The position numbers and the translations under genes are program-made. 56,405 nt of DNA from the NCBI RefSeq assembly GCF_002160305.1, contig NZ_NFKI01000021.1:1-56405 (forward strand), given 5' to 3'. The notes under the pieces were generated by a model. The model was not told where the DNA came from. It was given only the letters and a program-made list of their open reading frames with translations, and ran no database searches. The stretch is from Pseudoflavonifractor sp. An184. GTDB taxonomy: Bacteria > Bacillota > Clostridia > Oscillospirales > Oscillospiraceae. Shown in pieces: positions 32,365 to 40,219 of this stretch (within the stretch, counting starts at the first letter, position 1; each line of letters opens with the position of its first letter).

Positions 32365-32757
32365 TTGAAACGAGAATCCCCTGTATCCACGCCACCCTCT
32401 AAGCAACCGACGTCGCCAGGGCGCATTCTATACACCGCTTTCCTTACGGCGTCCCTAAGCTCGGCTTTCTGCCTTCCGGCATCGGCGGCTGGAACAACGA
32501 TCTGGACAAAAGCATCGGAAATCATGCAGGACGTCTACACGCAAATCCTCTCGATCTCAACGATTGCCGCAATTGTCACTGCCGCCGTCGCACTGCTGCT
32601 GATGAATTTTTCGCGCTCGGGGAGAACCGTGGATGAATCCAGAGCGTGGCTCAAGAGAATTATCATCACTTGGGTCGTACTCAATGGTCTTGGCTTCATC
32701 ATGGCGTACATCACTCCCTTCTTCCAGGGCGGTCAGTGGACCCCCTCGTCTACCTGA
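32365..32757 (+). CDS. VirB2/TrbC-like pilin
   Basis: This 130-residue small exported protein has an N-terminal signal (ILYTAFLTASLSSAFCLPASAAG) and two hydrophobic helices (ILSISTIAAIVTAAVALLLM; IITWVVLNGLGFIMAYI), the standard build of VirB2/TrbC pilins, which form the conjugation channel or pilus. AAGGAGGT is six bases before a TTG at 32365; the frame is open further upstream but without a better start, so TTG is chosen. It is first in the T4SS gene row. Confidence 0.75.
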   Translation: MKRESPVSTPPSKQPTSPGRILYTAFLTASLSSAFCLPASAAGTTIWTKASEIMQDVYTQILSISTIAAIVTAAVALLLMNFSRSGRTVDESRAWLKRIIITWVVLNGLGFIMAYITPFFQGGQWTPSST

Positions 32758-32760
32758 CCT

Positions 32761-33471
32761 ATGGGTATTTTAGACGGCATTGTAGAGTGGATCGCGGAGC
32801 AGATCATGTACGGCCTGGACTTATTCAATTCATCAGTTTTGGGCGCCCTAGGCTGTGACATGTCTGTTTTCCTGCGTTATTTCCCCGCCGCTGCCACTAT
32901 GTACGATATTTTTGTCGCCCTTGCCATTGGTCTGATCCTGCTGATATGGGTATGGAATCTGTTCCGGAACTATTGGCTTGGGGCAGGCATAGAGGCAGAA
33001 GATCCTGTGAAATTGAGTATCCGCTCTGTCATTTTCATTCTTTTGGCCTATTTTGCCGATAGCATCACCGCACTTGTTCTTGACATTGGCGGTACGCCAT
33101 ATCAGTGGATCATGACCTCATCCCTCCCCTCTTTGGACTTTGCCAGCTTCGAATCCGTGTTGCTTGTCATCATTGGAGTGTGCGCCAACGGCGCGGTCAC
33201 TCTGATCGTGCTCATTCTGATCATCATACTGGCCTGGAATTACATCAAACTACTGTTTGAGGCCGCTGAACGCTATGTCCTGCTGGGCGTGCTCGTCTAT
33301 ACGGCGCCTGTCGCTATCGCCATGGGCGCCTCTCAGAGCACGTCTAACATTTTCAAAAGCTGGTGCCGGATGCTGGGAGGACAGGTCTTTTTGCTGATTA
33401 TGAACGCGTGGTGCCTTCGCCTCTTCATATCCATGGTCGGTTCTTTCATCGCAAATCCTCTTTCCATCTGA
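32761..33471 (+). CDS. VirB6/TrbL-like conjugation membrane protein
   Basis: This 236-residue polytopic protein has about five to six membrane helices (IFVALAIGLILLIWVWNLF; VIFILLAYFADSITALVLDI; VLLVIIGVCANGAVTLIVLILIIILAW; YVLLGVLVYTAPVAIAMG). Between the last ones lies GASQSTSNIFKSWCRMLGGQ, a region conserved in the TrbL/VirB6 relatives of clostridial conjugative elements. It would form the inner-membrane part of the transfer channel. It starts four bases after the pilin stop. Confidence 0.8.
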   Translation: MGILDGIVEWIAEQIMYGLDLFNSSVLGALGCDMSVFLRYFPAAATMYDIFVALAIGLILLIWVWNLFRNYWLGAGIEAEDPVKLSIRSVIFILLAYFADSITALVLDIGGTPYQWIMTSSLPSLDFASFESVLLVIIGVCANGAVTLIVLILIIILAWNYIKLLFEAAERYVLLGVLVYTAPVAIAMGASQSTSNIFKSWCRMLGGQVFLLIMNAWCLRLFISMVGSFIANPLSI

Positions 33472-33485
33472 TCGGAGGTGTTATT

Positions 33486-34706
33486 ACGCAAAAATACCAC
33501 AAAATCATCAAATTCCTGACCATAATCCTCGTCCTGGCATGCTTTTTTGCGTTCCCCTCTTGTGCAATCACGGAAGCAGAGGTGGAGCAGGAAGTCGCAG
33601 AAGTCGGGAAAGAGACCGTAACAGGCAATCTCCTGATCTGGTTTTTGTGCGCCGTCGCCTTCTTGAAAGTCAGCCAGAAGATTGACAGTTTCATGAGCGC
33701 CTTGGGCGTCAACGTCGGCCACACCGGAGGCTCATTGCTTGCCGAGGTCATGATCGCCGCTAAGACGGTATCCACAGTCGCATCCAGTGCGGGCCATCTC
33801 ATTGGCGGGGGAAAATCTTCCGGCTCCCCGGGTGCTGCCGGTGCCAAAGGCGCAGATGGTTCGTCGTTCGGGTTCCTGCGGGGCGGTCTTGCGGGCGTTG
33901 CGGTACGAAAGGCCACAAACGACGCCGTCAAGACCGCCACTTCCACAAAACACACCTCTGCAGCGCATACCACCGCGGCCAGTTCTGCCGCGGCGCATTC
34001 TGCCACCTGCGAGACGGCTACAATGGAACACTCTGTCCATACAGATCAGTCGTCGTTTGCCGCAAGCACAGTCCAACAGGAGCATGCCTCGCAGACAAAT
34101 ACTCAGTCTGTGGGGGAACGTGACAGCAGCCACACCTCCCATACGCACAGTACCACCTTGGGCGGGAAGGAAGTTTCCAGCCAGCCTTCCACAACAGGCC
34201 CTGGCGCAGCAGTTGTCTCCCCTCCCCATCACCCCAGCATTGGGGCGGCTGTTTTTATGTCCTCTCTGCAGAAAGGCGGGGACTTTGCCAATAACGTGAT
34301 CGGCCGGGTAGCAAAGGGAGATATCCGAACCGCTGGGTCCATCACCGGTGACATGGCCGCCCAGTCCATGATGTCCTATATGGGCTATACCGCCCTGGGC
34401 GAAAAAAACATGGAAAGCATCACCTTCCGTGAGGTTGAGATCGGCGGCGGCCGTATCACCGGCGTTGAGGTCACTCCCCAGCACCCGGAGGGAGTCGAGT
34501 TTGGGATGTATCATGTGGACCAGTACACTCGCCCTGAAGGAGATTACAGCAAGGTGACCTCGGCAGACGGCGCGCAGTGGTATAAGCAATACGCTGCTGA
34601 TTCCGTGAAAAAGACCCCCTACAAAGCTCCGGACGGCGAGGTCGCTTATCGCACCGAAATTATAAGCAAGCTCCCGCAGCCTCCCAAACGGAAGGACCGC
34701 GTTTAA
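33486..34706 (+). CDS. Conjugation-associated secreted/membrane protein with Ser/Thr/His-rich middle, non-AUG start
   Basis: About 406 residues. GGAGGTG at 33474-33480 is followed by ATT (33483) and ACG (33486) in frame, then a signal-like N-terminus KYHKIIKFLTIILVLACFF. The first in-frame ATG (33363) lies inside the previous gene and would give an implausible N-terminus; hence ACG or ATT is the probable start. A second hydrophobic helix is NLLIWFLCAVAFL. Residues about 160-270 are Ser/Ala/Thr/His-rich, and a compact domain follows (VEFGMYHVDQYTRPEGDY). It lies between VirB6- and VirB4-type genes, so it is a T4SS component or substrate. The family is unclear. Confidence 0.6.
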   Translation, partial: TQKYHKIIKFLTIILVLACFFAFPSCAITEAEVEQEVAEVGKETVTGNLLIWFLCAVAFLKVSQKIDSFMSALGVNVGHTGGSLLAEVMIAAKTVSTVASSAGHLIGGGKSSGSPGAAGAKGADGSSFGFLRGGLAGVAVRKATNDAVKTATSTKHTSAAHTTAASSAAAHSATCETATMEHSVHTDQSSFAASTVQQEHASQTNTQSVGERDSSHTSHTHSTTLGGKEVSSQPSTTGPGAAVVSPPHHPSIGAAVFMSSLQKGGDFANNVIGRVAKGDIRTAGSITGDMAAQSMMSYMGYTALGEKNMESITFREVEIGGGRITGVEVTPQHPEGVEFGMYHVDQYTRPEGDYSKVTSADGAQWYKQYAADSVKKTPYKAPDGEVAYRTEIISKLPQPPKRKDRV

Positions 34707-34718
34707 GGGGGCGGACAG

Positions 34719-37649
34719 ATGAATCACGAAGATTGGGATACCTATGTGATCCCGCCAAATTTCATTGAGGGGGGCACCCTTCTTGGCGGCCTGTTCAAAA
34801 CACGCAATGTCATCGAAGCCGGTATTCTTGCCCTTCTGGTCGGAATCCCGGTTCTCGGTCTGAACCTGTCCCTGACAACTCGGGTCATCATCCTTTGCGT
34901 AACGGCTCTGCCGCTGGCGCTGGTGGCTCTGATCGGGGTGTCCGGAGGAAGCCTCTCCTTATTTCTTCAGATATTTTTCACATTTCTCCGCAACCGCCGC
35001 GTTCTCACCAGAGAGGGGCAGCAGGAGCCGGAGGGTGCCGGGCGGCGGCGCCTCAGATTCCCAAAAATCAAGCGCCGCCATGCGCCGGAGGAAGCGGCAT
35101 CCGAAGGCAGTCCGCCTCCCAGGAGCCGGCTTCGTTACCAGGTAGACTTCAAAGAGAAAAAGGTGACGCAATTCAAGACCTTTCTACCGCCGGATGATAC
35201 TGTAAAGCCTTTGAACGAGATTGCCAACTACATTCCCATCGAGAAGGTGGAGCACGGCATCATTTACACCCGCGACCACCGGTATGTCAAACTTGTAGAA
35301 GTCATCCCTGTAAACTTCCTGCTTCGCAGCGCCCGGGAACAGCGCAGCATCATCTATTCTTTCGTCTCCTATCTCAAAATTGCTCCCGTCAAGATCCAGT
35401 TCAAGGCTTTGACCAGACGCGCAGACATCAACAGGCACATGGAAACTGTCCGCCGGGAACTGGCTCAGGAAACTGATGAACGCTGTCGGGTCCTCCAGGA
35501 AGATTATCTCAAACTAATCAGTCAGTTGGGCTCTCGAGAGGCCATCACCCGCCGTTTTTTCCTCATTTTTGAGCACGAGCCCCATCCTGGAACAAAGCGG
35601 GGACAAGAAGAAGAGGACGCCATCGCCTCACTGCAGACAGCAGCACGCACTGCCGCGAACTATCTGCGCCAGTGCGGCAACGAGGTTCTGTTCCCAGAGG
35701 ACGAAGATGAGGCCACCTGCGAGGTTCTCTACAACATCCTGTGCCGCAGGGCCTGCGGAGAGCGCCCCTTTTCCGACAAAGTACAGGAAGTTCTGGCGGA
35801 GTACATGGCAGCGGGCAGGGATTTGGACAACATCCCGTCCAACGAGTTCTACTCTCCCGACCAGATCGACTTCACCCATAGCCGCTATATCTGCATTGAC
35901 GGCCTGTACTACGCATATCTTCTGGTCCCTTCGGATGGCTACAAAAGTCAGGTGCCCGCCGGCTGGCTAAGCCTGCTGGTCAACGCCGGCGACGGGATCG
36001 ACCTGGATGTTTTCCTGACCCGCCAGCCAAAGGACCGCATGATACACAAACTTGGCCAACAGCTTCGTATCAACCGAAGCAGGCTTAAAGACACCTCAGA
36101 CACCAATACCGACTTTGATGACCTGGACGGCGCAATTCGCTCTGGGTATTTCCTCAAAGAGGGGATGGGCAACAACGAAGATTTCTATTATCTGAATCTT
36201 TTGGTCACAGTCACTGCGGACACGGTGGAAGATCTGGAGTGGAAAGTTTCGGAAATGAAAAAACTCCTGCTGTCGCAGGATATGGATGTGCAAGTCTGCT
36301 TCTTCTGCCAGGAGCAGGCTTTTCTTTCGTCTCTGCCTCTCACTGCTCTGGACCGGCGGCTGTACGATCGCTCCAAACGCAATGCCCTAACCATGGGCGT
36401 TGCCAGCTGCTACCCCTTTACCTCCTATGAGATGTGCGACGACAACGGCATTCTCCTAGGGGTCAACAAACATAACAATTCTCTCATTGTCTTGGATATT
36501 TTCGATTCAAAAGTTTATAAAAACGCAAACATCTCGATTTTAGGAACCAGCGGTGCCGGAAAGACCTTCACACTCCAGCTGATGGCGCTGCGCATGCGGA
36601 GGAAAGGAATCCAAGTTTTCATCTTGGCCCCGCTGAAGGGGCATGAGTTTCACCGTGCTGCCATGAACATCGGCGGGGAATTTATCACCATCTCTCCCGC
36701 CTCCAGCAACTGTATCAACATCATGGAGATCCGGCAGGTTGACAAGTCTGTGAATGATTTGCTGGATGGCCCGGGGACTGAAAAATCTATGCTTGCCTCG
36801 AAAATTCAGAGACTACACACCTTTTTCTCCCTTCTGATTCCAGATATGAGCCATGAGGAGCGTCAGCTTCTGGACGATGCCATGATCCGCACTTATGCCC
36901 TGAAGGGGATCACCCACAATAACGTCTCCCTGGACGACCCGGATCACCCCGGACAATATCGGAAAATGCCGGTCCTGGGCGACCTTTATACCGTTCTCTT
37001 AGAATCCCCCGCCACCCAGCGCATGGCGAATATCCTCAACCGCCTGGTCAACGGCTCCGCCCGTTCGTTCAATCAGCAGACCAACGTATCTCTCGACAAT
37101 AAGTACACCGTATTGGACATCTCCGAATTGACCGGCGACCTGCTGACAGTAGGCATGTTCGTCGCCCTCGATTTCGTCTGGGACAAAGCCAAGGAGAACC
37201 GCACGGCCGAGAAGGCGATCTTTATCGACGAGTGCTGGCAGTTGATCGGCGCCAGCAGCAACCGGCAGGCAGCTGAATCCGTCCTGGAGCTGGCAAAAAC
37301 CGTCCGGGGATACGGGGGCAGCCTGATCTGTGCCACGCAGGACCTGAACGATTTTTTTGCCCTTGAGGATGGGACATATGGAAAGGGCATCATCAACAAC
37401 AGTAAAACCAAAATCGTGCTCAACCTTGAGGATGAGGAGGCCCAACGGGTCCAGCGCATTTTGCATCTCTCCGAGGCGGAACTTATGCAAATCACCCACT
37501 TTGAGCGGGGCAACGCTCTGATCAGCACCAATAACAACAACATCGCCGTGGAGATCAAGTGCAGTCAGCTGGAGAAGGAATTGATCACTACGGACCGTCG
37601 TGAACTGCAGGCCCTGCTGGAGCGAAAAGAAAAGCAGATGGCGGGTTAG
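34719..37649 (+). CDS. VirB3-VirB4 fusion conjugation ATPase (CD1110-like)
   Basis: This 976-residue protein has residues 1-95 forming a VirB3/TrbD-like membrane module (two helices after FIEGGTLLGGLFKTRN). From about 170 it is a VirB4-type ATPase, with Walker A LGTSGAGKTFT around residue 610 and Walker B AIFIDECWQL around 833, followed by the GGSLICATQDLNDFF region. The protein powers channel assembly and substrate transfer at the membrane. It has an unremarkable ATG start 12 bp after the preceding stop. The fused form is seen in clostridial CD1110-like families. Confidence 0.9.
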   Translation: MNHEDWDTYVIPPNFIEGGTLLGGLFKTRNVIEAGILALLVGIPVLGLNLSLTTRVIILCVTALPLALVALIGVSGGSLSLFLQIFFTFLRNRRVLTREGQQEPEGAGRRRLRFPKIKRRHAPEEAASEGSPPPRSRLRYQVDFKEKKVTQFKTFLPPDDTVKPLNEIANYIPIEKVEHGIIYTRDHRYVKLVEVIPVNFLLRSAREQRSIIYSFVSYLKIAPVKIQFKALTRRADINRHMETVRRELAQETDERCRVLQEDYLKLISQLGSREAITRRFFLIFEHEPHPGTKRGQEEEDAIASLQTAARTAANYLRQCGNEVLFPEDEDEATCEVLYNILCRRACGERPFSDKVQEVLAEYMAAGRDLDNIPSNEFYSPDQIDFTHSRYICIDGLYYAYLLVPSDGYKSQVPAGWLSLLVNAGDGIDLDVFLTRQPKDRMIHKLGQQLRINRSRLKDTSDTNTDFDDLDGAIRSGYFLKEGMGNNEDFYYLNLLVTVTADTVEDLEWKVSEMKKLLLSQDMDVQVCFFCQEQAFLSSLPLTALDRRLYDRSKRNALTMGVASCYPFTSYEMCDDNGILLGVNKHNNSLIVLDIFDSKVYKNANISILGTSGAGKTFTLQLMALRMRRKGIQVFILAPLKGHEFHRAAMNIGGEFITISPASSNCINIMEIRQVDKSVNDLLDGPGTEKSMLASKIQRLHTFFSLLIPDMSHEERQLLDDAMIRTYALKGITHNNVSLDDPDHPGQYRKMPVLGDLYTVLLESPATQRMANILNRLVNGSARSFNQQTNVSLDNKYTVLDISELTGDLLTVGMFVALDFVWDKAKENRTAEKAIFIDECWQLIGASSNRQAAESVLELAKTVRGYGGSLICATQDLNDFFALEDGTYGKGIINNSKTKIVLNLEDEEAQRVQRILHLSEAELMQITHFERGNALISTNNNNIAVEIKCSQLEKELITTDRRELQALLERKEKQMAG

Positions 37650-37733
37650 GCGCACAGTATACGCATATTCTGCGCATATCTTCTGCCTCTACGTCTGCAA
37701 TACGACCGGAATACGCATAGGAGGCGCATAGAC

Positions 37734-38270
37734 ATCAAAACGCGTGACCAAATTTACGGGCAAGAGGCGCTTGGAATCCTGCGGGATGTCACTATGTACC
37801 GCGCATTATCGGAGGCACAGCTTCTTGGCCTCTATCCCAAAAAGCAGAAACAGATTCAGAGTCTTCTCTCCTTTTTGGAACGCCAGCGGCGAATTTTCAA
37901 GCAGCAAGACGGTCTCTATACTGCCGTTCAGCAGCCGGAGGAGTATGACCGCGGACTGTCGCGTGCCGTATGGGTGCTCGTCGATTTCATCGACCAGGTG
38001 GATTTCCACTCCACCGGTGATTTTCCGGCAAAAATTATATTCTTTGCCAACGATGAAGTATACGAAATCGTGTATGTGTCTTGGGGCCAGGAAGCTCTCA
38101 TCAGCCATGTGCTGTCTACTCAAACAGATGACCCGCCCCATTACATCATCGTGGTGGACAAACCAGAGCAGATCGCCTCAATCGAAGCGCCCAACATCAG
38201 TGGGTTCTGCACCGTCACACCGGAGGGGCAGGTCCAATACTATCAGAAAGAGGAAGGAGCGTGCCTTTGA
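37734..38270 (+). CDS. DUF5697-like conjugation protein, probable ATC start
   Basis: About 178 residues. The first in-frame ATG is at 37794, but the preceding open codons read KTRDQIYGQEALGILRDVT, which matches the N-terminus I recall for this family. AGGAGG (37719-37724) lies nine bases before an ATC at 37734. No AUG, GUG or UUG is available at that place. The protein is cytoplasmic, with an N-terminal HTH-like part (ALSEAQLLGLYPKKQKQIQSLL) and an alpha/beta C-terminal part. It is a probable regulator or accessory of the transfer operon. Its stop overlaps the next start (TTGA). Confidence 0.6.
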   Translation: MKTRDQIYGQEALGILRDVTMYRALSEAQLLGLYPKKQKQIQSLLSFLERQRRIFKQQDGLYTAVQQPEEYDRGLSRAVWVLVDFIDQVDFHSTGDFPAKIIFFANDEVYEIVYVSWGQEALISHVLSTQTDDPPHYIIVVDKPEQIASIEAPNISGFCTVTPEGQVQYYQKEEGACL

Positions 38271-38929
38271 ACCGAGTCATTATTTCACGGCGTATCACCT
38301 CAATTCTCGATGAACTGTCCAGGCTGACCAACGCGCTCTATGCCATGAACATGACGGACATACAGCGATACCCGGAAAACTACGAGGCTCTCTCCGTGGA
38401 TGCCGCCCTCCGCGCAGAGCAGATTGCCTGCCGTCTGCGCCATTTGATTTATACAACGACAGGTACGAGAAAGGAGGAATATCTCTCCTCTGCAAGCACC
38501 ATGCTGAATATTGGGATTCAGTGCAAGGACGGCATCGTGGAGATCTCGCTGCCCAGCCTGCTGCCAAAACGAAAGCAGCATCTTTCCGGCGAGTTTCTTC
38601 TGGACCCGCTGCACAATGCCCTCGCCCAATACGCCAAGTCTTGCCCACTCCCCCACTTTCATCACTGTGTGGTCTGCTTCTCCCATATCTACAGCCGCGA
38701 CCTCCCGGACCGCCGTGTCCGAGACTACGACAATCTGGAGCTGAAGCAGCTTTTGGATATTGTCGCGTCGTTTCTCATGACAGATGACAGCGGGCTTCTT
38801 TGTGACGCCTATAATACCACGGAGATCGGGGAAAACGATGCCACGCGCATATCGGTGATGGACAGCGGGCAGTTCTCAATCTGGCTCCAGGCCAGGGAAA
38901 AGGCCCTTCAGGCTATATCGGATTTCTAA
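38267..38929 (+). CDS. DUF6100-like protein, TTG start
   Basis: 220 residues; cytoplasmic, with helices and a conserved-looking first line NRVIISRRITSILDELSRL. AAGGAG is seven bases before TTG 38267, while GTG 38261 is too close to it. The TTG overlaps the stop of the preceding gene. DUF6100 members occur in clostridial conjugative elements with unknown function. Confidence 0.6.
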   Translation: MNRVIISRRITSILDELSRLTNALYAMNMTDIQRYPENYEALSVDAALRAEQIACRLRHLIYTTTGTRKEEYLSSASTMLNIGIQCKDGIVEISLPSLLPKRKQHLSGEFLLDPLHNALAQYAKSCPLPHFHHCVVCFSHIYSRDLPDRRVRDYDNLELKQLLDIVASFLMTDDSGLLCDAYNTTEIGENDATRISVMDSGQFSIWLQAREKALQAISDF

Positions 38930-39076
38930 CTATTTTGTCCCTTGACTTTCAGCACCCCCGCCTTTTTCGTTCTGTTCGTTGTCCCACAACTCTTTTGCCA
39001 ATTTTGCGGCCACGATTTTTACCGGGGTCATACGCACCCTCGGTAGAAAATGCGTGGTTGAGGAGGTCCACCCATC

Positions 39077-40219
39077 GTGTCCACTCCCCTGCGGCTCCCC
39101 GCCGACGACACGCTCTCCTATCTGCTTCTCACCCTCACCGCCATCTCCGGCGAATTTCCCACCTCACAAGTCGCCCGGCTTCCTGGTGGCGCATCCTACA
39201 AAGAAAATCTGCTCACTCAAATGCGGCGGACTAAGCTGATACGGACCTTTTATCGCAACAGCCTGCGCGGGCTGAGACTGACAGCCCAGGCCAAGGGCCT
39301 GCTTCTTGAACAGTCCCCTGAACGGTTCAGCCCCTACCTGACTGGTAACGCCGAAACCAATGTCCTGAAGAGCGAGGTTCCCCGGCGTCTGCGGCTCCAT
39401 CGGATGGCCGAGGTGCTTGTCACCATGTTCAACGCTGGAGCGTACGTCTTCAGCTGGGAAAAGGAGGCGATTTTTTCGCCCAATCTGGTTCCCCCCGTCA
39501 ATCCCGTCCATCTGCCTGCCTATTATCACTCCCGAGAGGTGAAAGAGCTGGGTCCACAGGCAGCTAAAATCCGCGGTTCCCGCTCAACCGGCGTTCTGAT
39601 TGCAGACGGCGGTATTTTTGTCGTCTACAACACCGGCCCTTCCATGATGAAGTGGGAGTACAAGGCGGAAATGCGGCTGAAGGCCCTGCTGCAGATTGAA
39701 TTGTGCAGCAGGCGACTTTCCGGGCGGTTCCGCGGCGCGGCAATCCAGGGAATCGTATTCGGCAGCAGCATGGATATGCTGTACAGCCTAATGTCCAGCA
39801 CGCCGGATCTCCGGCACAACTACTTTATTCTGGACGGGAACTTTGACAGATTCCATTTCCTGACCAGCGACCACCGAGGGGAGGTGATACTGCAGCTGCT
39901 CTGCAGCCCGACACAGCACGCTGATCTGGACCGCATTTTATGTGAAAACCTCAGCCCCAAGCGGCCGGGCTGGCCCGTCGAGCATGACGCGATCGACGAA
40001 AACGGCGCTCCTGTACTTTTCGCCTATACCTGCGATATGCCCCGCATCCAGCGGTTTGATACCGCCCTGGAACTGCAGGGCCGGGTTGGCACGCTGATCT
40101 GTTTTGATTTTCAGGAGCCGGTCCTGCGCCGCGTCTGCGGCCCCCGCGTCACGATCCAAAGCATCGACTTTGAAATATTTGAAAGGAGTGTGCTCCATCC
40201 AGAAGAAGAATCTACTTAA
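39077..40219 (+). CDS. Unknown conjugation-operon protein with winged-helix N-terminus
   Basis: 380 residues starting at GTG behind AGGAGGT nine bases upstream. The N-terminal 70 residues (DTLSYLLLTLTAISGEFPTSQV, RTKLIRTFYRNSLRGLRLT) look like a winged helix. The remaining 300 residues are alpha/beta with no family I recognise. A gap of 147 bp precedes it; I see no clear promoter there. It overlaps the coupling-protein start by 23 bp. It could act as an element regulator or relaxosome component. Confidence 0.55.
   Translation: MSTPLRLPADDTLSYLLLTLTAISGEFPTSQVARLPGGASYKENLLTQMRRTKLIRTFYRNSLRGLRLTAQAKGLLLEQSPERFSPYLTGNAETNVLKSEVPRRLRLHRMAEVLVTMFNAGAYVFSWEKEAIFSPNLVPPVNPVHLPAYYHSREVKELGPQAAKIRGSRSTGVLIADGGIFVVYNTGPSMMKWEYKAEMRLKALLQIELCSRRLSGRFRGAAIQGIVFGSSMDMLYSLMSSTPDLRHNYFILDGNFDRFHFLTSDHRGEVILQLLCSPTQHADLDRILCENLSPKRPGWPVEHDAIDENGAPVLFAYTCDMPRIQRFDTALELQGRVGTLICFDFQEPVLRRVCGPRVTIQSIDFEIFERSVLHPEEEST

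Noticed and set aside
38935-39239. Small Arg/Pro/His-rich frames between DUF6100-like and next gene
   Set aside because: Composition of out-of-frame sequence; they overlap the start of the well-supported gene at 39077.
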